Shown piece after piece: positions 46,208-59,420 of a stretch of 64,000 bases of DNA (within the stretch, counting starts at the first letter, position 1; every line of letters begins with the position of its first letter). A model generated the notes under the pieces. It searched no databases and was not told the DNA's origin. It was given only the letters and a program-made list of their open reading frames with translations. This stretch comes from Luzula sylvatica (taxonomy: Eukaryota > Streptophyta > Magnoliopsida > Poales > Juncaceae). Where the stretch lies: positions 37,787,629 to 37,851,628 of the forward strand of contig OX326960.1 in assembly GCA_946800325.1 (NCBI GenBank), written 5' to 3'. The position numbers and the translations under genes are program-made.

Positions 46208-47410
46208 TCAAATGACAGCCCTCTCGATCTGAATGGTGACATGGCTAATATTATACTCTCGTTTAATATACGCAATCACCTCGTCCAAAACCCTATCCGC
46301 ATCCACCTCCGGTGCAATGGTGACGTGGCAAGCCAAGAGCACTTTCCCAACCGTAATCGCCCAAATATGCAACTCATGTATCGCAATGACTCCGTTCATC
46401 TCGCAAAGCCCCTTCTCCAGTCGAGTCGCGTCGATCTCTCTCGGCGTGCTCTCCATTAACACCTCCAGTATATTCCTGATCATGTTTATCGTCGTGAAAA
46501 GCACTATGACCGAGAATATCAACGTGCATATCAAATCGATTATTTTCCATTCCGGTTTGTACCATATAACCGCTCCCCCAATCATCACCCCTACACTCTG
46601 AATCGAGTCGCCCAATACGTGTAAATACGCGCTGTGCACATTTATATTCCTTTTTGGCTTTTTGTTAATACTCTCACTCCTCTTAATCAATGGCTCGTTC
46701 ACATCTTTACCCTCGTGATGATGACGTGTCGTGATCGTCACGTTCTCGTGCTCGTGATGATGATGATGCTCATGATCATGATCATGTTCGTCATGGTCGT
46801 GCTCGTCGTGATCGTGACCATTATGATCGTGACTATGACCGTGACTATGACCGTGACCGTGATCATGGCCCAGTAAAACCGCCATGATAATATTAACAAC
46901 CAATCCAAACGCGGAAACGGCGAACATTAAAGATCCATTAACTTCGCCACTCTCATAAATCAACCTCGCGATCGCCTCGTAAACGAGAATTCCGGCCAAG
47001 AGCCAGATCATCTGAATCGAAACCAACGTGCCGAGAATCTCGATTCGGAAAAACCCGTACGTTTGTCTCGGAGTCGCCTCCCATCCGGAAGCCCAGAGGG
47101 AGAACAAGGAGATCGCAAAGGCCGCCACGTCAGAGAGCAAGTGGGCCGCATCCGTCAGAATGGCGAGACTGTTGGCTTTGATTCCCCCGATTACTTCGAC
47201 GGTCATGAAGATCACGCAGAGGATTACGGCGATGAGGAGCTTGCGCATGGAGGTGGAGCGTTCTTGGGAATCTTGGGAGGAATCGGAGAAGTCGCAAGGG
47301 GCCCCGCTGCAGGTTTTGCTCGCTTGCGATTGGTTGAGAGCGTTGTCTATGTCCATTTTTACTTCGATTATTTGCGACGGTGATGCTGGCGAAGAATGAT
47401 GGTGATCCAT
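46208..47410 (-). CDS. MTP1: Zinc transporter, cation diffusion facilitator MTP1 (ZAT) type
   Basis: One uninterrupted coding exon of 400 residues, matching the usual length (Arabidopsis MTP1 has 398). Six membrane segments are readable: about 57-77, 84-105, 122-145, 160-180, 262-282 and 290-312. The zinc-site HxxxD pairs are present in TM2 (H90 and D94, [10 protein letters not shown]) and TM5 (H264 and D268, AYLHVLGDS). Between TM4 and TM5 is the long cytosolic histidine loop, about 182-233, almost all H, D, G. The cytosolic C-terminal domain ends in [11 protein letters not shown]. The family moves Zn2+ into the vacuole in exchange for protons and gives zinc tolerance. An N-terminal CSGAPC cysteine motif, as in plant MTP1, is seen at 34-39. 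The gene has a single 5'UTR intron whose acceptor directly precedes the ATG. Confidence 0.97.
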   Translation of the reverse strand: MDHHHSSPASPSQIIEVKMDIDNALNQSQASKTCSGAPCDFSDSSQDSQERSTSMRKLLIAVILCVIFMTVEVIGGIKANSLAILTDAAHLLSDVAAFAISLFSLWASGWEATPRQTYGFFRIEILGTLVSIQMIWLLAGILVYEAIARLIYESGEVNGSLMFAVSAFGLVVNIIMAVLLGHDHGHGHSHGHSHDHNGHDHDEHDHDEHDHDHEHHHHHEHENVTITTRHHHEGKDVNEPLIKRSESINKKPKRNINVHSAYLHVLGDSIQSVGVMIGGAVIWYKPEWKIIDLICTLIFSVIVLFTTINMIRNILEVLMESTPREIDATRLEKGLCEMNGVIAIHELHIWAITVGKVLLACHVTIAPEVDADRVLDEVIAYIKREYNISHVTIQIERAVI

Positions 47411-48309
47411 CTGAAAAAAATTGGAAATAAATGGTAAGGGAATCTTTGTTTTGCAAATGTGGGGATAATGATTCTGAAATTATGTGTCCTCGTCGCATAA
47501 CAAATACAAAGCGTAAAGAGTTAATTAATGGGAGTTGGAGAAATAAATTGATTCTTTATTCGCCCAAATAGGACAAGGTTTGGATGGGAAATTTGTTGTG
47601 TTCTTCTCTATATGGATTGTGGTTGTGATTTGGACTCGGAAGGAGAAGGATTGGATTAATATGGGAAGGGAATCTTATTAAATAGTTTGATGATTATCTT
47701 TTTCGGAAGAAAGTTTTAAGTAAAAATAGAATGAGAGAGAGTCGTGATTGGAAAAGCAGGATTTTGTTTGTCAGTATATATCAGTGACTGATTGGGGTAA
47801 ATTATGGAGACATTTCAATGAAAAAATTTCTGAATTTTTCACTATATAATTAAAATTTCAAGAAATTTCAAACGGATTGAAAGGGTACTGTCTGAAACTA
47901 CAGTGACCAACAAACAAAACGATCTTTTTTTATTTTTGAGCAAAACAAAAGGACCTTCTTTTTCTGCAAAATTCAATCCAAACCTTTGTTATAATACACA
48001 TAAAAAAATCATTCTTTTTATGAATCAATACATATCAAGAAAATCACCACACAGGTCTAATAAAAATTTATTGCAAAAAAAAACAAGCTTAGATCGAAAC
48101 ATCCAACAAAAAATAACGGGACATTCTGAAAAATCAATCTGAAAACGAAACCTAATCAAAGAACACCCTGCCCACGCCCAAATCAAACCAAGATAATAAT
48201 ACCCCAAAAATTACATAAAATCGAAGGGAACCCACAAAATAATTGCAGAAAAAAACAACTAATATCTAAAGAAAACGCCAAATTGTATCGAATTAATGGA
48301 AGCTCGTAC
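47411..48309 (-). other. 5'UTR intron of the zinc transporter gene
   Basis: On the minus strand the donor CGATCAG|GTACGAGC is at 48310/48309, and the acceptor TTTTTTTCAG ends at 47411, immediately before the start codon ATG at 47408-47410. The 899-bp interval is AT-rich and has no open frame of note. The noncoding exon upstream has a GAA/CTT tract at 48348-48372. Confidence 0.75.
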
Positions 48310-48433
48310 CTGATCGAGTTATTTGTTGAATGGCGGGGAGAGGACGAAGAAGAAGAAGAAGAAGAAGAAGAAGGCGGCAGAGAGAAATGTATTTGTTATT
48401 CTGGTTTTCCTTGGAAGCCGAAAAGTGATTGCA

Positions 48434-48439
48434 TATATA
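48434..48439 (-). promoter_or_regulatory. Candidate TATA box of the zinc transporter gene
   Basis: TATATA within GTATATATGC on the minus strand, about 60 bases before the CTT-rich leader exon. Position and isolation fit a core promoter. There is no other support. Confidence 0.4.
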
Positions 48440-48639
48440 CGCATGGAGATTAGAGACCTTTCTTGACTTCAACACAGCCTGGCTACCTCTCTCCATTTCA
48501 ATCCAACTGGAGATGTCCTGAATATGATATTTTTACCATTTATTTAATTGAAAAAAATCAAAAAATTAACGAACGTTAAATAATGAATAGAATACTGGGA
48601 ATATAACAAATTATGAGCTGGAGAGGACTGTAGTATATT

Positions 48640-49637
48640 CTCAGTTTTCTGGCTCCGTATCCGAATTTCCGGATAGTAATCAATGAAAATTAAACTTCCA
48701 GCAAAATAATGATTGTACGGTGAATCTCATTTCTTTTGAAAGGGGTTACCACTTATAAACTTACAATGAAACTGATTTTCCATAAAAGGAAAAAAATGAG
48801 TGAGTATTTATCGTGAATCCTAGCGGATTTTTACTGATTATTTTGGAAGCAATAAATAACATCTACTGAAATGAAATTAAGGTGCATAAAATTTTGGAGA
48901 TATAAATAATAAATTTTACATTATTATATTCATAAAATACAACGAATCGGTAGTTATATACACTCTTTCGCGAAAATCTTACATTATTATATTTTATCAG
49001 TATAAAAATGTAAAATTTACTGTTTAATTTCGGAATCCAAAAAAAATTTAGTGAAATTTCGGAATCAGTCATTCATTTCATCCTTAATTTCGGAATACAA
49101 TATATTTAGTGATCCGGTATATTTATTGAAATTTATTGAACAGTATATTTAATGATCCCTCAAATCCAAAAAAAATTATGCAGTGTAATTTCGGAATCAG
49201 TCCTTCATTTCATTCTTTCAAAAAACCCTGACAAATTCGTCACTGCGTCAGATATTATATTACTATAGATTATATCAGGTCTATTTTTTGCTTAATTATG
49301 TATGGGACCAGTTAATTGTTTTTATTATTTTAGTAAAGATATAAATTAATATTAAAAATATAATGATAATGTATAAAAGAAAATTCAAGTAACGATAAAA
49401 AATAATGTTGTGCTTCAAAAAAATGTTTTTACTTTCAAAAACGAACGTTGGAAAATATGAGTTTTGAATTTTGTAGTTTAGATCCCAAATTCCGGATGGG
49501 ATGGTGTTGAATGAATGGGAAACTTTGAAGCGAAAACAGAGATTGTACAGTGAAATTAATTTCTTTTGAAAGGGGTTTTACGATTTCTAATGAAATTGAT
49601 TTTACCAAAAAAAGAAAAATGACTGAATATTTACCCT
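48640..49637. repeat. Diverged repeat copies (two here, a third at 52140-52290)
   Basis: Blocks at about 48650-48830 and 49440-49637 share, in order, a TTCCGGATRG segment, GATTGTACRGTGAA, TTTCTTTTGAAAGGGGTT, AATGAAATTGATTTT and a GAATATTTACC-like end. A third, weaker copy lies at about 52145-52290. The hAT element at 49638 inserted at the end of the second copy. No gene. Confidence 0.6.
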
Positions 49638-50258
49638 CAGGACCGGCCCCAGGCACAGGCCCGGGCCAGCCGGCAAGGCCCGGGCTTGGGGTCTGAAAAA
49701 TAGAGGGGTCCCATTTTCTCATACGCATGTATACGTTTTGTGTGATTTTTTTTCTTGAACTCTTTAACAATTGAGAACAAAGAAGAACAAAGCTATTTTG
49801 GAAGAAAGAGTAAACAAATAGTACTTAATACGAAAATTAATGAGACAATAAATGAGAAATGATTCTTTAATCTTCTGTGTACAAAATATTATAATATTTT
49901 ATGTTCTTTTTAGTAATTTCGACAATACATACATCTATTATAAAGAGGAACCATAGAAGATCTAAGTGATGGCCCCATTTCCTTTTGCCTTTCCAAATAA
50001 AACACACCTAATCATTGATTACCAGATTTTTTTGCCTCAACTTTTCACCAAAACATCCTCTAACTTAATATTTACATATTAATTAGCAGATGACTCATAA
50101 TAGAATAATATATATCATATATTTAATCTGTAAAATAATTAACATGATTGATTAATTTAATCTATATATTAATTAGGTATATTATGCTAATTGGTATAAA
50201 AATGATGTCGTATTGAAATATGCTAATTAGCATGTGTGTGTGTATATATATATATATA

Positions 50259-51788
50259 GATGATGGCTAAGATACTCAATTAAATATCATAAGTTTAATA
50301 CTTAGAATTTTTTAACTATTAGATTTGCTTTGAGATTTGTGTTTTGTAATGATATATATACTCATCATTAATGATTGTCATATCAGTTTATGCTAATCAT
50401 TAAATGCACAAATCTCAAAACAAATCTAGTGATAAAAAAGTCTTAAGTATCAAACTCGTGATATTTAATTAAGGGCATGTTTGTTTTGCAGTAACTCAGT
50501 CAGATTGTAAGTCGAACTACTGCATTAATATATTTTTTGTTGTTTGGTTTGATGTAATTTGTCAAACTACTGCAAGTCGACTTACATTGTCTCTCTCTTT
50601 TCCTGCAACTCAACCTCCCCTCAAATTTACATGAAGTGGAGATACATCACAACATAACCTCTCCTTAAATAGGGATTATATTTTCATTATGTTAATTTAA
50701 AAAATTAATCAAGCACAATAATCTGAATAAATAAATAAACACTTCCCACAATAATCTAAATAAATAAATAAACACAAATCTACGTCAAGAAATTATTACA
50801 TTTAAATATAAGTATAAATTATATTTTCATTGTGTTAATATAAGAATATAATTAATCACCATAATCTCAAAATAACTAAAATTATTTTAAATATTGATTT
50901 TATATATTATTTTAAAATATTTCTAATTATTTTGTCATTTTCTTAATATTTATAAATATGAATTATATTTTAAATATTTGCGTTTTCTAATAATTAGTAA
51001 TGAACCGTAATGCTAGACTCATTACCAATTCAAAGAAACACGGAAATATTTTAAAATATAATTAATATTTGCAAAAATTATAAATATTGAGAAATATTAT
51101 AAATTATTTTAAAACACTACTAGTATTTCAGAATATTAAAACATGATGTATACAAAATTAATATTTATATATTTCATTTAAATTATTGTGTTTGATTAAT
51201 TTTTTAGTTATCAAATGAAAATATGATCCATACTTATACTTGAACATAATAATTTTTATGTCAAAATTATTTTCTTTGAAAAATATGATTATTCTCGATA
51301 TAAAATACTTATAATTTTAATTTATTAAGATCTGATAAAAAAAATTACGATTTTTATTTTGATGTTTTTTTTGTTCAAATAATATAGATTTTAGATATAC
51401 ATATACATGGATGCAATATGGGTATATACATGGATGCAATATGGGTTAATATATCAAGGAAAAAATCAATTTCTACATGTCTGAGGGTCATATCTCAAAT
51501 TTTCAAACTTTTTGGTCTATTGTAGTAAATCTGAAACATATTGTGTCTTCTTATAAAATTTTTGCCCAAATTTATTTGCAAATTTTAGTAGATATAAATC
51601 TTGAAATTTATAATTCAATTACATCAACCCAAACATAAAAACTATAAATCCAGTAGTTTCATTTTCGTGAATCCAAACATTTAAATTTGAAGTGCATTTA
51701 CGGGAAGTCGACTTGCGGAAAGTTAATTTACTTCAGGTAATTTCTAACACGGTCATCCAAACATGCCCTAAGTATCTTAGCCATCTTC
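50259..51788. mobile_element. (TA)n-flanked MITE (Micron-like), interrupted
   Basis: It sits between alternating TA tracts at about 50243-50258 and 51789-51803. Inverted ends are GATGGCTAAGATACT (50262) and AAGTATCTTAGCCATC (51770-51785). The interior is partly palindromic (TTGAGATTTG and CAAATCTCAA). A second member is at 59212-59420. Association with TA microsatellites is the mark of rice Micron elements; the family link is inference. Its right part is separated by the Tourist-like insertion. Confidence 0.7.
50473..51768. mobile_element. PIF/Harbinger (Tourist-like) non-autonomous element
   Basis: Ends are GGGCATGTTTG and CAAACATGCCC, flanked by the 3-bp duplication TAA at 50470-50472 and 51769-51771. 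Both features are typical of PIF/Harbinger elements. The 1296-bp interior is AT-rich without a transposase or Myb-like frame. It interrupts the (TA)n-flanked MITE, making it the youngest of the three nested elements. Confidence 0.85.
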
Positions 51789-51961
51789 ATATATATATAT
51801 ATACAAAAACACATTCCAATAAACATGATTTTTTAATTAAAATTAAAGTTTTATAACTATAATTTATTTTACAAAGTACTACAATATGATGATTTAATAG
51901 GGTCAAAATTTTGATATTGGCCTTGGGTCCTCTAACATGTGGGGCCGGGCCTGTTTACCCT

Positions 51962-54900
51962 GAATTACCACCATAAGATATTATTTTTTAGGGAATTTAC
52001 ATATTTATCTTTTTTTAAATTAAAATATCATATTTACCTTTTCATAAATCTAAAATATCATATTTACCAGCTGTGTCTGATCAATTTTAAAAGTCCCATA
52101 AGATATTATTTTTCACCACCATAAGATCATCACATCTTTTTAATTTTCTAGCTTTGGATTCGAAATTCCTGATAATGTTTAGTGAATATGAAACTTTCAA
52201 GCGAAAATAAGAAACTGATATTTTTTTGAAGGATGTTAGGATTAAAGAGATTCTCGGAAAAGAAAAAAGAAAAAAAGTGAATAGTTACCCTAAATTAGTA
52301 CACCCGTTAAATTATATTATGTTACGTTTTAATTCTTATTATATTATATTATGTTTTGTTTTTGTCAAAAATTATATACACCAGTTAAATTATTTTAATA
52401 TATATATAATTATTTAGACAATATAACTTTGCATCCATCCTATATATATTCTAGGAACATAATAGTATATAGCATTATTTTGCATTTTGCATAAGTCGAA
52501 GTTATTATTTTATTATCGATATCATTTTTGTTCATGTACTGTGTATTTCGGTGAGGTAATTTAGTATATTTTATTATTATAAGTTTATAACATTGTAAAT
52601 TCTCTTCTATATTCATATTCGATAATTAAATAAAGTATTTCTCGTTATTATTTTATTAATTTATAAAAAAATCATAAATACTTTTAACACGTAATAATTT
52701 TTAAAAAAATAATTATATATCATAGTTATATAATTTTAATATTTTTATATGAAAAACTAACATAAAAATAATGTATTTGTATTTGTTTAGCTCATTCTTC
52801 GTTTGATGTGCATGAATACTATAGTTCAGTGTCACGTGCTGGTTCAAACTTCAAACAGGAAGAGGCAATAATTATTAAAACACTAAATTAATGGTAACGG
52901 CTCTTAATTACGGTTTGTAATCACGATGACCTTTATAAAATGCTAGTTTCCTCGACACGCTGTCGTGGAGGCAAATAAACCCCAGACCCAAATGAATGGT
53001 TCCCATGATGATATAACATGTGATGTTTATGCAAATGAATAATTTAGCCGTATATTTATTTTGAATTCATATTTGTGTAATTTTTTTGTATTACTTCGTT
53101 ACATTCATCTCAACAATTGAATTATGATGACAAATAATTAATTATTGATTTTTATAATTGTATTTTTTTTTGTAATAATTTAATTGTTCATTATATTACG
53201 CTATGTTTTAAACATTTTTAGATATTCACATAATCCTACATCAATGACATGAATTATTATTATTGATTAAATTCATATTAAAATAAGTTTATTTAATTGT
53301 TTATCATTTTTACATAAGATTACATGATCAAATATGAATATAACGAAAAATGAAAAATGTATATATGAAATACTGATAGTATTCAACATATATTAGTAAT
53401 ATTGTTAGAATTTAATTTTAAAAATTCACCAAATATATTCGTTTTAATTTTTTCTTTATTTTGACAGTCATATTAGCATAGTTCCTACATACCGTTTCCC
53501 ATAATTTGGATTTGTAAAAATATTATGTTAGAAAATACAATATAAAAAAATTCATGTTTACATAATATAATTTTAAATATTTCATTATATAGTAAAATTC
53601 TAAATATGTATGTTTAAAAAATTATAAATATAAGACCCGTATAATACAAGTTGATTATATTTGTGCTTTTGATCAAACAAATTTAATAGTTTTTTTAGTT
53701 AATAGAAATTTAAAATTAGTTTATCCATTTAACAACTTCTTAAACTTACAAACAACTATCAAATATCTTTGTTATTTAAAAAATATATAATCTTAGAAAA
53801 ATTATTTGATATAAAATAAATTATGTTTGTGTTTATAATAAATCAATTTTTATATTTTTATTAAAAAAAAAATCATTATTAAGTTTAATTTTCATTACGT
53901 TCCGAATTAAAAAAAAAACAGTAGTGCTATATAATGAATGACATGTTACTACACACATCGTACGATTCATAATTTGTATATTTTGATATTGTATGAAATA
54001 TTGTGAACAACAATGATGTACTATTTGTGTTATATCTCATGTATTATTATACAATTACACTTATATAAATATCATTATTTAATTAAAAAATAATTTATTT
54101 GCTATTGTTAAACATATATATAATCACAAATAAATGAATTTAAATATTTTTTATTATGAAAAACATAATTATTATGCTCGTTGTGTAGCTAGAGTATTCT
54201 CCTAATAAATGTATAATTATAAACGACCGTAAAGTAAACAAAGAAATCACAAGCCGAGCGACTATAAGAAGGTTTAGGGGAAGGGAGAAGCCAATATAGA
54301 CCATCAAAGTCAGAACTGTGCATTTAATTTCTTGGAAAATGACAATCGGTATTTGTAATCCATCATCCGTGTGCAGTGTATATACAATTATTGGTTTTAG
54401 AACGACGGTAAACTGATATAAGAAATGATATACTTAAAGTTGTGATGTTTTCTAGTATTTTTTTTGATAACGTAAATATGATTTAACAATTTCAAAATTA
54501 ACACATAAAATATAATTTAATATTTTAATTTATAATTTAATTATTTTAATTTATAATTAAACATATAATTAAAATATTAAATCATAAATTAAAATATTAA
54601 TTTTTAAAATTTTAAATTATATTTACGTCGTCAACTTCGATGATTGCACGGACGACAAGCAGAGCATCATTTTTCGTTGGATTTATGTAGCCTCAGTCCC
54701 GGACTTCACTACCGAAAACTATTTAAATGTCATATATGTACTTGTTGATTTATATTTCTCCTCCAGTGGAACCCAATGGAGGCGTCCATTTAGATATTGT
54801 GTTCCCGAGAAATAAGTTGTGTGGATGTCTTGCAAGAAATGAGAAAATAAAAGATAAGGATTGAGAATTTAGATCTCATGAAAGTTGCTTTTTATTCGGC

Positions 54901-56282
54901 ACCTTAACTCGATGGCTTTTTTAAATTGTCTTCTTTGTTCATGCCATTTGATTCTGCCTTTTTTTTTTTGTCTGAGAATATTCTGGTCCATTTTTTTTAT
55001 GAGGTAATATGTTTGTTTTTTCAAAATGGAACTGAAGATCAGCCAAGAAGCACGATGATATGGACTAAAAATAGAAATAAAAGAAAAGAAAGCATGATTC
55101 GTGTTCTTTTATAAAAAAAAAAACAAGAATCATGCCATTCGACATCGAGTGTTTTATTTATATAAACAATCTATGAATGATGGATTTTCTTTATTGAAAT
55201 AAAAGGCAAGAACGTCTTCAAGTTATTTAAGTTTATTATAAATAATATATAACTATTGTAATATATTTTAGAAAAAAATAATTTTTAGCCCTATAAATTA
55301 TTGTCCAATGTTCATTTTGTCCTCTAAAATTTAATTTCGTTCTGTTGACTCATGAATTGTCAATTTTAATTGATCAATTATTTTCATCCGTTAAATGATG
55401 ATTGTACAGTCAACTGATGACATGAAATCGTCAACATGTCATACAAAAATATTTGTTATTATCATGTCGAACAATTGGGATCCGAAATCTAATAATATTT
55501 AAACTCAAAAACCTAAATATTAAAATATTAAAACAATACAAACCCACAAATCAAATACGACATGACAATAAAAAAAAATTATGACATGTTGGGAATGTCG
55601 CGTCATCATTTAACTTAACTGTACAATAATTATTTAACGAATGAAAATGGTTAATTGAATAAAATTGACAGTTTATTGGGTTTATTGAACAAAATTAAAG
55701 TTTAGCTGACACATTAAACATTTCACAATAATTTAAGAGACAAAAATGGTCTTTTCTATATTTTATTGTGTAAAAGCATATTTTTTTTTCTTGATGAATT
55801 CAAATGATAGATAAAACCTACTTTGTACATGTACTACGAAAATTCGCCAATACTCATATCCAATACGTACCGAATACAAATACGACAGTGATACGTATGT
55901 GATACATCATGTAACGTGTCACGTATCAGACTATTTTAATTATAAATTTTGAACAAATATGTTTTCGATACGCCTAGATTAAGGATCTGGTACGACTGAT
56001 TCGTATTTTTATTATTTTGATCCAGCCTAAAAAAACTCAATATTTTTATTGCTCAAAAATCTTTTATATCACATATATTTCTCATAAGATATCCAATAAA
56101 TAACACAATATCTTAATATTTTATATATTTAAATATATAAATAATTTTATTAAAATAATACTAAATAATGTATATATAAATCGTATCGTTTTTTGTTTTG
56201 TTCTGAAAAATTATTGTATCACCGTATTCGTATTGTATCCATATCCACACAATATGGGACAAAACTGCATATTTATGTGATA
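51962..56282. other. AT-rich gene-free stretch
   Basis: No exon with convincing splice signals or protein similarity was found. A segment near 55840-56010 has many GATACG/ATACGT words without clear ends. Open frames are short. Confidence 0.5.
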
Positions 56283-56440
56283 TTATATCTTATGTATAAA
56301 GTAGAGAGAATTTTTGCAATTCTATGCCTCCACGTCATCAAGGACTTTTGTGTAAAAAAAATTATATCTTATGTATAAAGTAGAGAGAATTCTTGCAATT
56401 ATATGCCTCTACGTCATCAAGGGATTTTGTGTAAAAAAAA
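56283..56440. repeat. 79-bp tandem duplication
   Basis: TTATATCTTATGTATAAAG through GTGTAAAAAAA occurs twice, 56283-56361 and 56362-56440, with a few differences. A second, independent 40-bp duplication (AATCCGAGTTAATTAACACA and following) lies at 56851-56890 and 56891-56930. Confidence 0.9.
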
Positions 56441-56830
56441 TATTTTTTAATTTATATTTTTGTCTTTTTTATTTACATTTTTGTCATTTTTAGTTTTAAT
56501 TTACATTTTGGTCATTTTTATTTACATTTTGATCATTTTTTATTTATATTTCAGTCCTTTTTTACATTTTTGAATTTATATTTTGGTCAATTTTATTTAT
56601 ATTTTGGTCCTTTTTAGTTTTAATTTACATTTTGGTCCTTTTTATTGACATTTTGGTCATTTTAATTTATATTTCGGTCCTTTTTTACATTTTTATTTAC
56701 ATTTTGGTCATTTTTATTTACATTTTGGTCCTTTTTATTTACATTTCGGTATTTTTTTACATTTTGATTCTTTTTTCTTATTTTATATTTTTGGTCATTT
56801 TTTACATTTGGTCTTTGTTTCCTATTTTAC
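56440..56830. repeat. Minisatellite of ATTTACATTTTGGTCATTTTT-type units
   Basis: Around 17 imperfect units of roughly 20-25 bases follow one another, each with TACATTTTGGTC or TATTTCGGTCC and a T run. The long open frame rich in I, F, L, Y across part of it is a result of the repeat. Confidence 0.85.
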
Positions 56831-56930
56831 ATACATATTAAATACCCAAAAATCCGAGTTAATTAACACAAAATACTACGGGCTAAGAGAAATCCGAGTT
56901 AATTAACACAAAATACTACGGGCTAAGAGT

Positions 56931-59158
56931 AAGATCTATTTTAGTATCTATGAATTTGAATGTTTGTATTTAAATACCCAAAAATATTGAACTGCAATTG
57001 GCCTATCAAATGGCCTGTATTATAGTACGGGCCAACCATTTTTCGTATTGAGGCCCATAGTAAATAATAATAGCGATGCAAAAAAAGAAACATAGGAGAG
57101 CAAAGAAAAAGGCAATTAGAAATTCAAAGAAAGAAAACTAATCAATAATCTTCACATGTCTCATTCAATAAATTAAAAAGACACTAATAGATTGGTATCT
57201 TGATAATGTAGTTGACTACGCAACTAATCTATTTACCACGATTATTTTATAAATTATAATTATGTTTTGCAGAAACATACCATACCATATAATCTTCTAT
57301 GCATGGTCTATAGAGGAGAGATTGAAAACTTGATCTTCATAATTGTTTCGTTGATCATTACCTAGCAAAAAACACATGGATTGTTAAAATTGTAAAAAAA
57401 AAAAAAACACATTATTGCCAACTTAATGTGGTTAGTTATAAACAAAAAAAAATATCTATTATAATAACTTCCCTCTTTTATATAATTATACATCTTTCCT
57501 ACTTACGTTATCTCTTTGCGAGTTCGCGGCGCACACGTTCTCTCGCTTCCTCGTTTTCTTTGAGAATATCGAATTGACATGCGGTAACACGATGTTTCGA
57601 GACTCAACTATAGTGGATTAAGGACTGCGCCGCTCTGTGAAACGTTTGGCTGGAGGAAGAACACATGAATAGGAGATATATATTTTTCAATAATATGTTC
57701 CTTTTAGCATGGAAATATCTAACAATTGGGAATTCCATAACGAAATATAACTTTTCAAAAATTAAAAAAACCTCGTCCAAACAGGTTTTTTCGTTTATCC
57801 CTGCCGAGAGTTAAACCTAACATTAAATGATATTACGTGTTTTTAACCAAAATATATGTATATATTCCGTATTTAATTTTATTAATTTTTTTTTGATATT
57901 TTTTACTAATTTAGACGTTTCCGTAATATATATTTTTAACATGTATTGATTTTGAAAACAAAAAACTATATCTTATATTTATATAATTTCAATATTTCAT
58001 TTATTGTATATTTTCATGAAAAACTAACGACGAATAATAAAAAATAAACAACGATATACAAAAATGATGTAAGCTTTAAATATCTTGGCACAACAATATC
58101 ATTTTATGCTTACTTTTACTAGACATTCGTTATTAATAGAAAAATAATGAACGTTAAAACTAGCTGCTAAATTATTATTATATTATCATTATTTTATTAA
58201 CAATAAATGAATATTAAATTTAGTTGCTAAAATAATATTTTATGTCAAAACATTCCAACGTGCATTGTTTATTTTTGATGAAAATAATGTATAATAAATG
58301 GAATATTAAAGTATAATAAATGGAATATTTTGTTTTTTAAAATTAGTATATGTTACAAATATTTATGGATATTCGTTAGATTAATAAAAGATATCATAAT
58401 AAATTAACAAAATTAAACATGAATATGAGTGGTATTTTTGTCCATTTTCTTCAAGTTCAAACATTTTTAAGATCAACTTTTTTTTTCCAGAAAAGTTAGT
58501 GTTTTTTTCTTTTAAGAATTTCCCTAAACAATTTTATTTTAAACTAGGTACCTTTTACAATGTTTCCCAAATATTTTTTGTTGAGCACATGCTAGTCATC
58601 AATATCATAAGAAAATATTTTTGCTTATCAGCACTCCACTCCACCAGAACAAAACATATTACATAAATTAATTATTATTTTCATATAACAATGACACTAT
58701 AATACTAAACTATGACCTTTAAGACTTCTTCGCTATCCAACTTTATGGCCACTCGTATAACGGGTCACGGGCAAAATCAAACAACCAATAAAATGCAGGA
58801 TTCATGTAGCTGTACCAATTTCGTACAATGAGAGTTGTATCCATCCCACGAGAGTACGTAAGCACCCACGTCGATTCGGGCAATGATGCATGCACGCACA
58901 TCTCCACAATTTCTATGACTTGTGAGAACTAGAAGCCAACAAAAATAATTAAAAATGAATTATTAATGATAAAAGTAAAAAGCAAAAAGATCGCACATTG
59001 TACGGTCCATCAAATTATTGGGACCAAATGAGCTATGTTTACGAATTTAATTTATGATTTATGAACTATGATTATGATTAGCCTAATTTGCAACTTTATT
59101 TTTGATTAAAAAATATATTTGTACTAAAATATATAGGTAAATTAATGATAAAAGCTAG

Positions 59159-59164
<6 letters not shown>
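56931..59164. other. AT-rich gene-free stretch
   Basis: No gene, RNA gene or bounded transposon could be supported. Sequence near 57500-57660 is less AT-rich but gives no extended frame. Confidence 0.45.
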
Positions 59165-59211
<47 letters not shown>

Positions 59212-59214
<3 letters not shown>

Positions 59215-59420
59215 GGAGACAAACATACTTAATTAAGTATAAATTTTTTGATATTTAATGATTTTTCACCATTGAATTTGTATTGAGATTTGTGCATTTA
59301 ATGATGTGCACAAACTTTCATGATCATCATGAAAAAACACAAATCTCAATGCAAATTCAATGGTAAAAAAACATTAAGTATCAAAGTGTTGGTACTTAAT
59401 TAAGTAGGTTAGGTTCCCTC
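59212..59420. mobile_element. (TA)n-flanked MITE (Micron-like), intact copy
   Basis: A 209-bp near-palindrome lies between pure TA tracts at 59165-59211 and 59421-59444. Ends are GAGGGAGACAAAC and its partner GGTTCCCTC. Inner arms are CTTAATTAAGTA and ACCATTGAATTTG with their complements. The centre is near CATGATCATCATG. The inner TTGAGATTTGTG/CACAAATCTCAA arm is shared with the copy at 50259-51788. Confidence 0.8.

Larger units (their letters stand above)
49638..51953. mobile_element. hAT-like element carrying two nested MITEs
   Basis: A perfect 8-bp duplication TTTACCCT lies at 49630-49637 and 51954-51961. Ends are CAGGACCGGCCCCA and TGGGGCCGGGCCTG, with more GGCCCGGGC words inside the left end. 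No transposase frame was seen. The middle is occupied by a (TA)n-flanked MITE, which is itself interrupted by a Tourist-like element. Without these insertions the hAT part would be about 0.75 kb. Confidence 0.85.

Noticed and set aside
46634..46876. Plus-strand frame rich in M, V, T, I opposite the zinc transporter
   Set aside because: Complement of the histidine/aspartate-rich loop.
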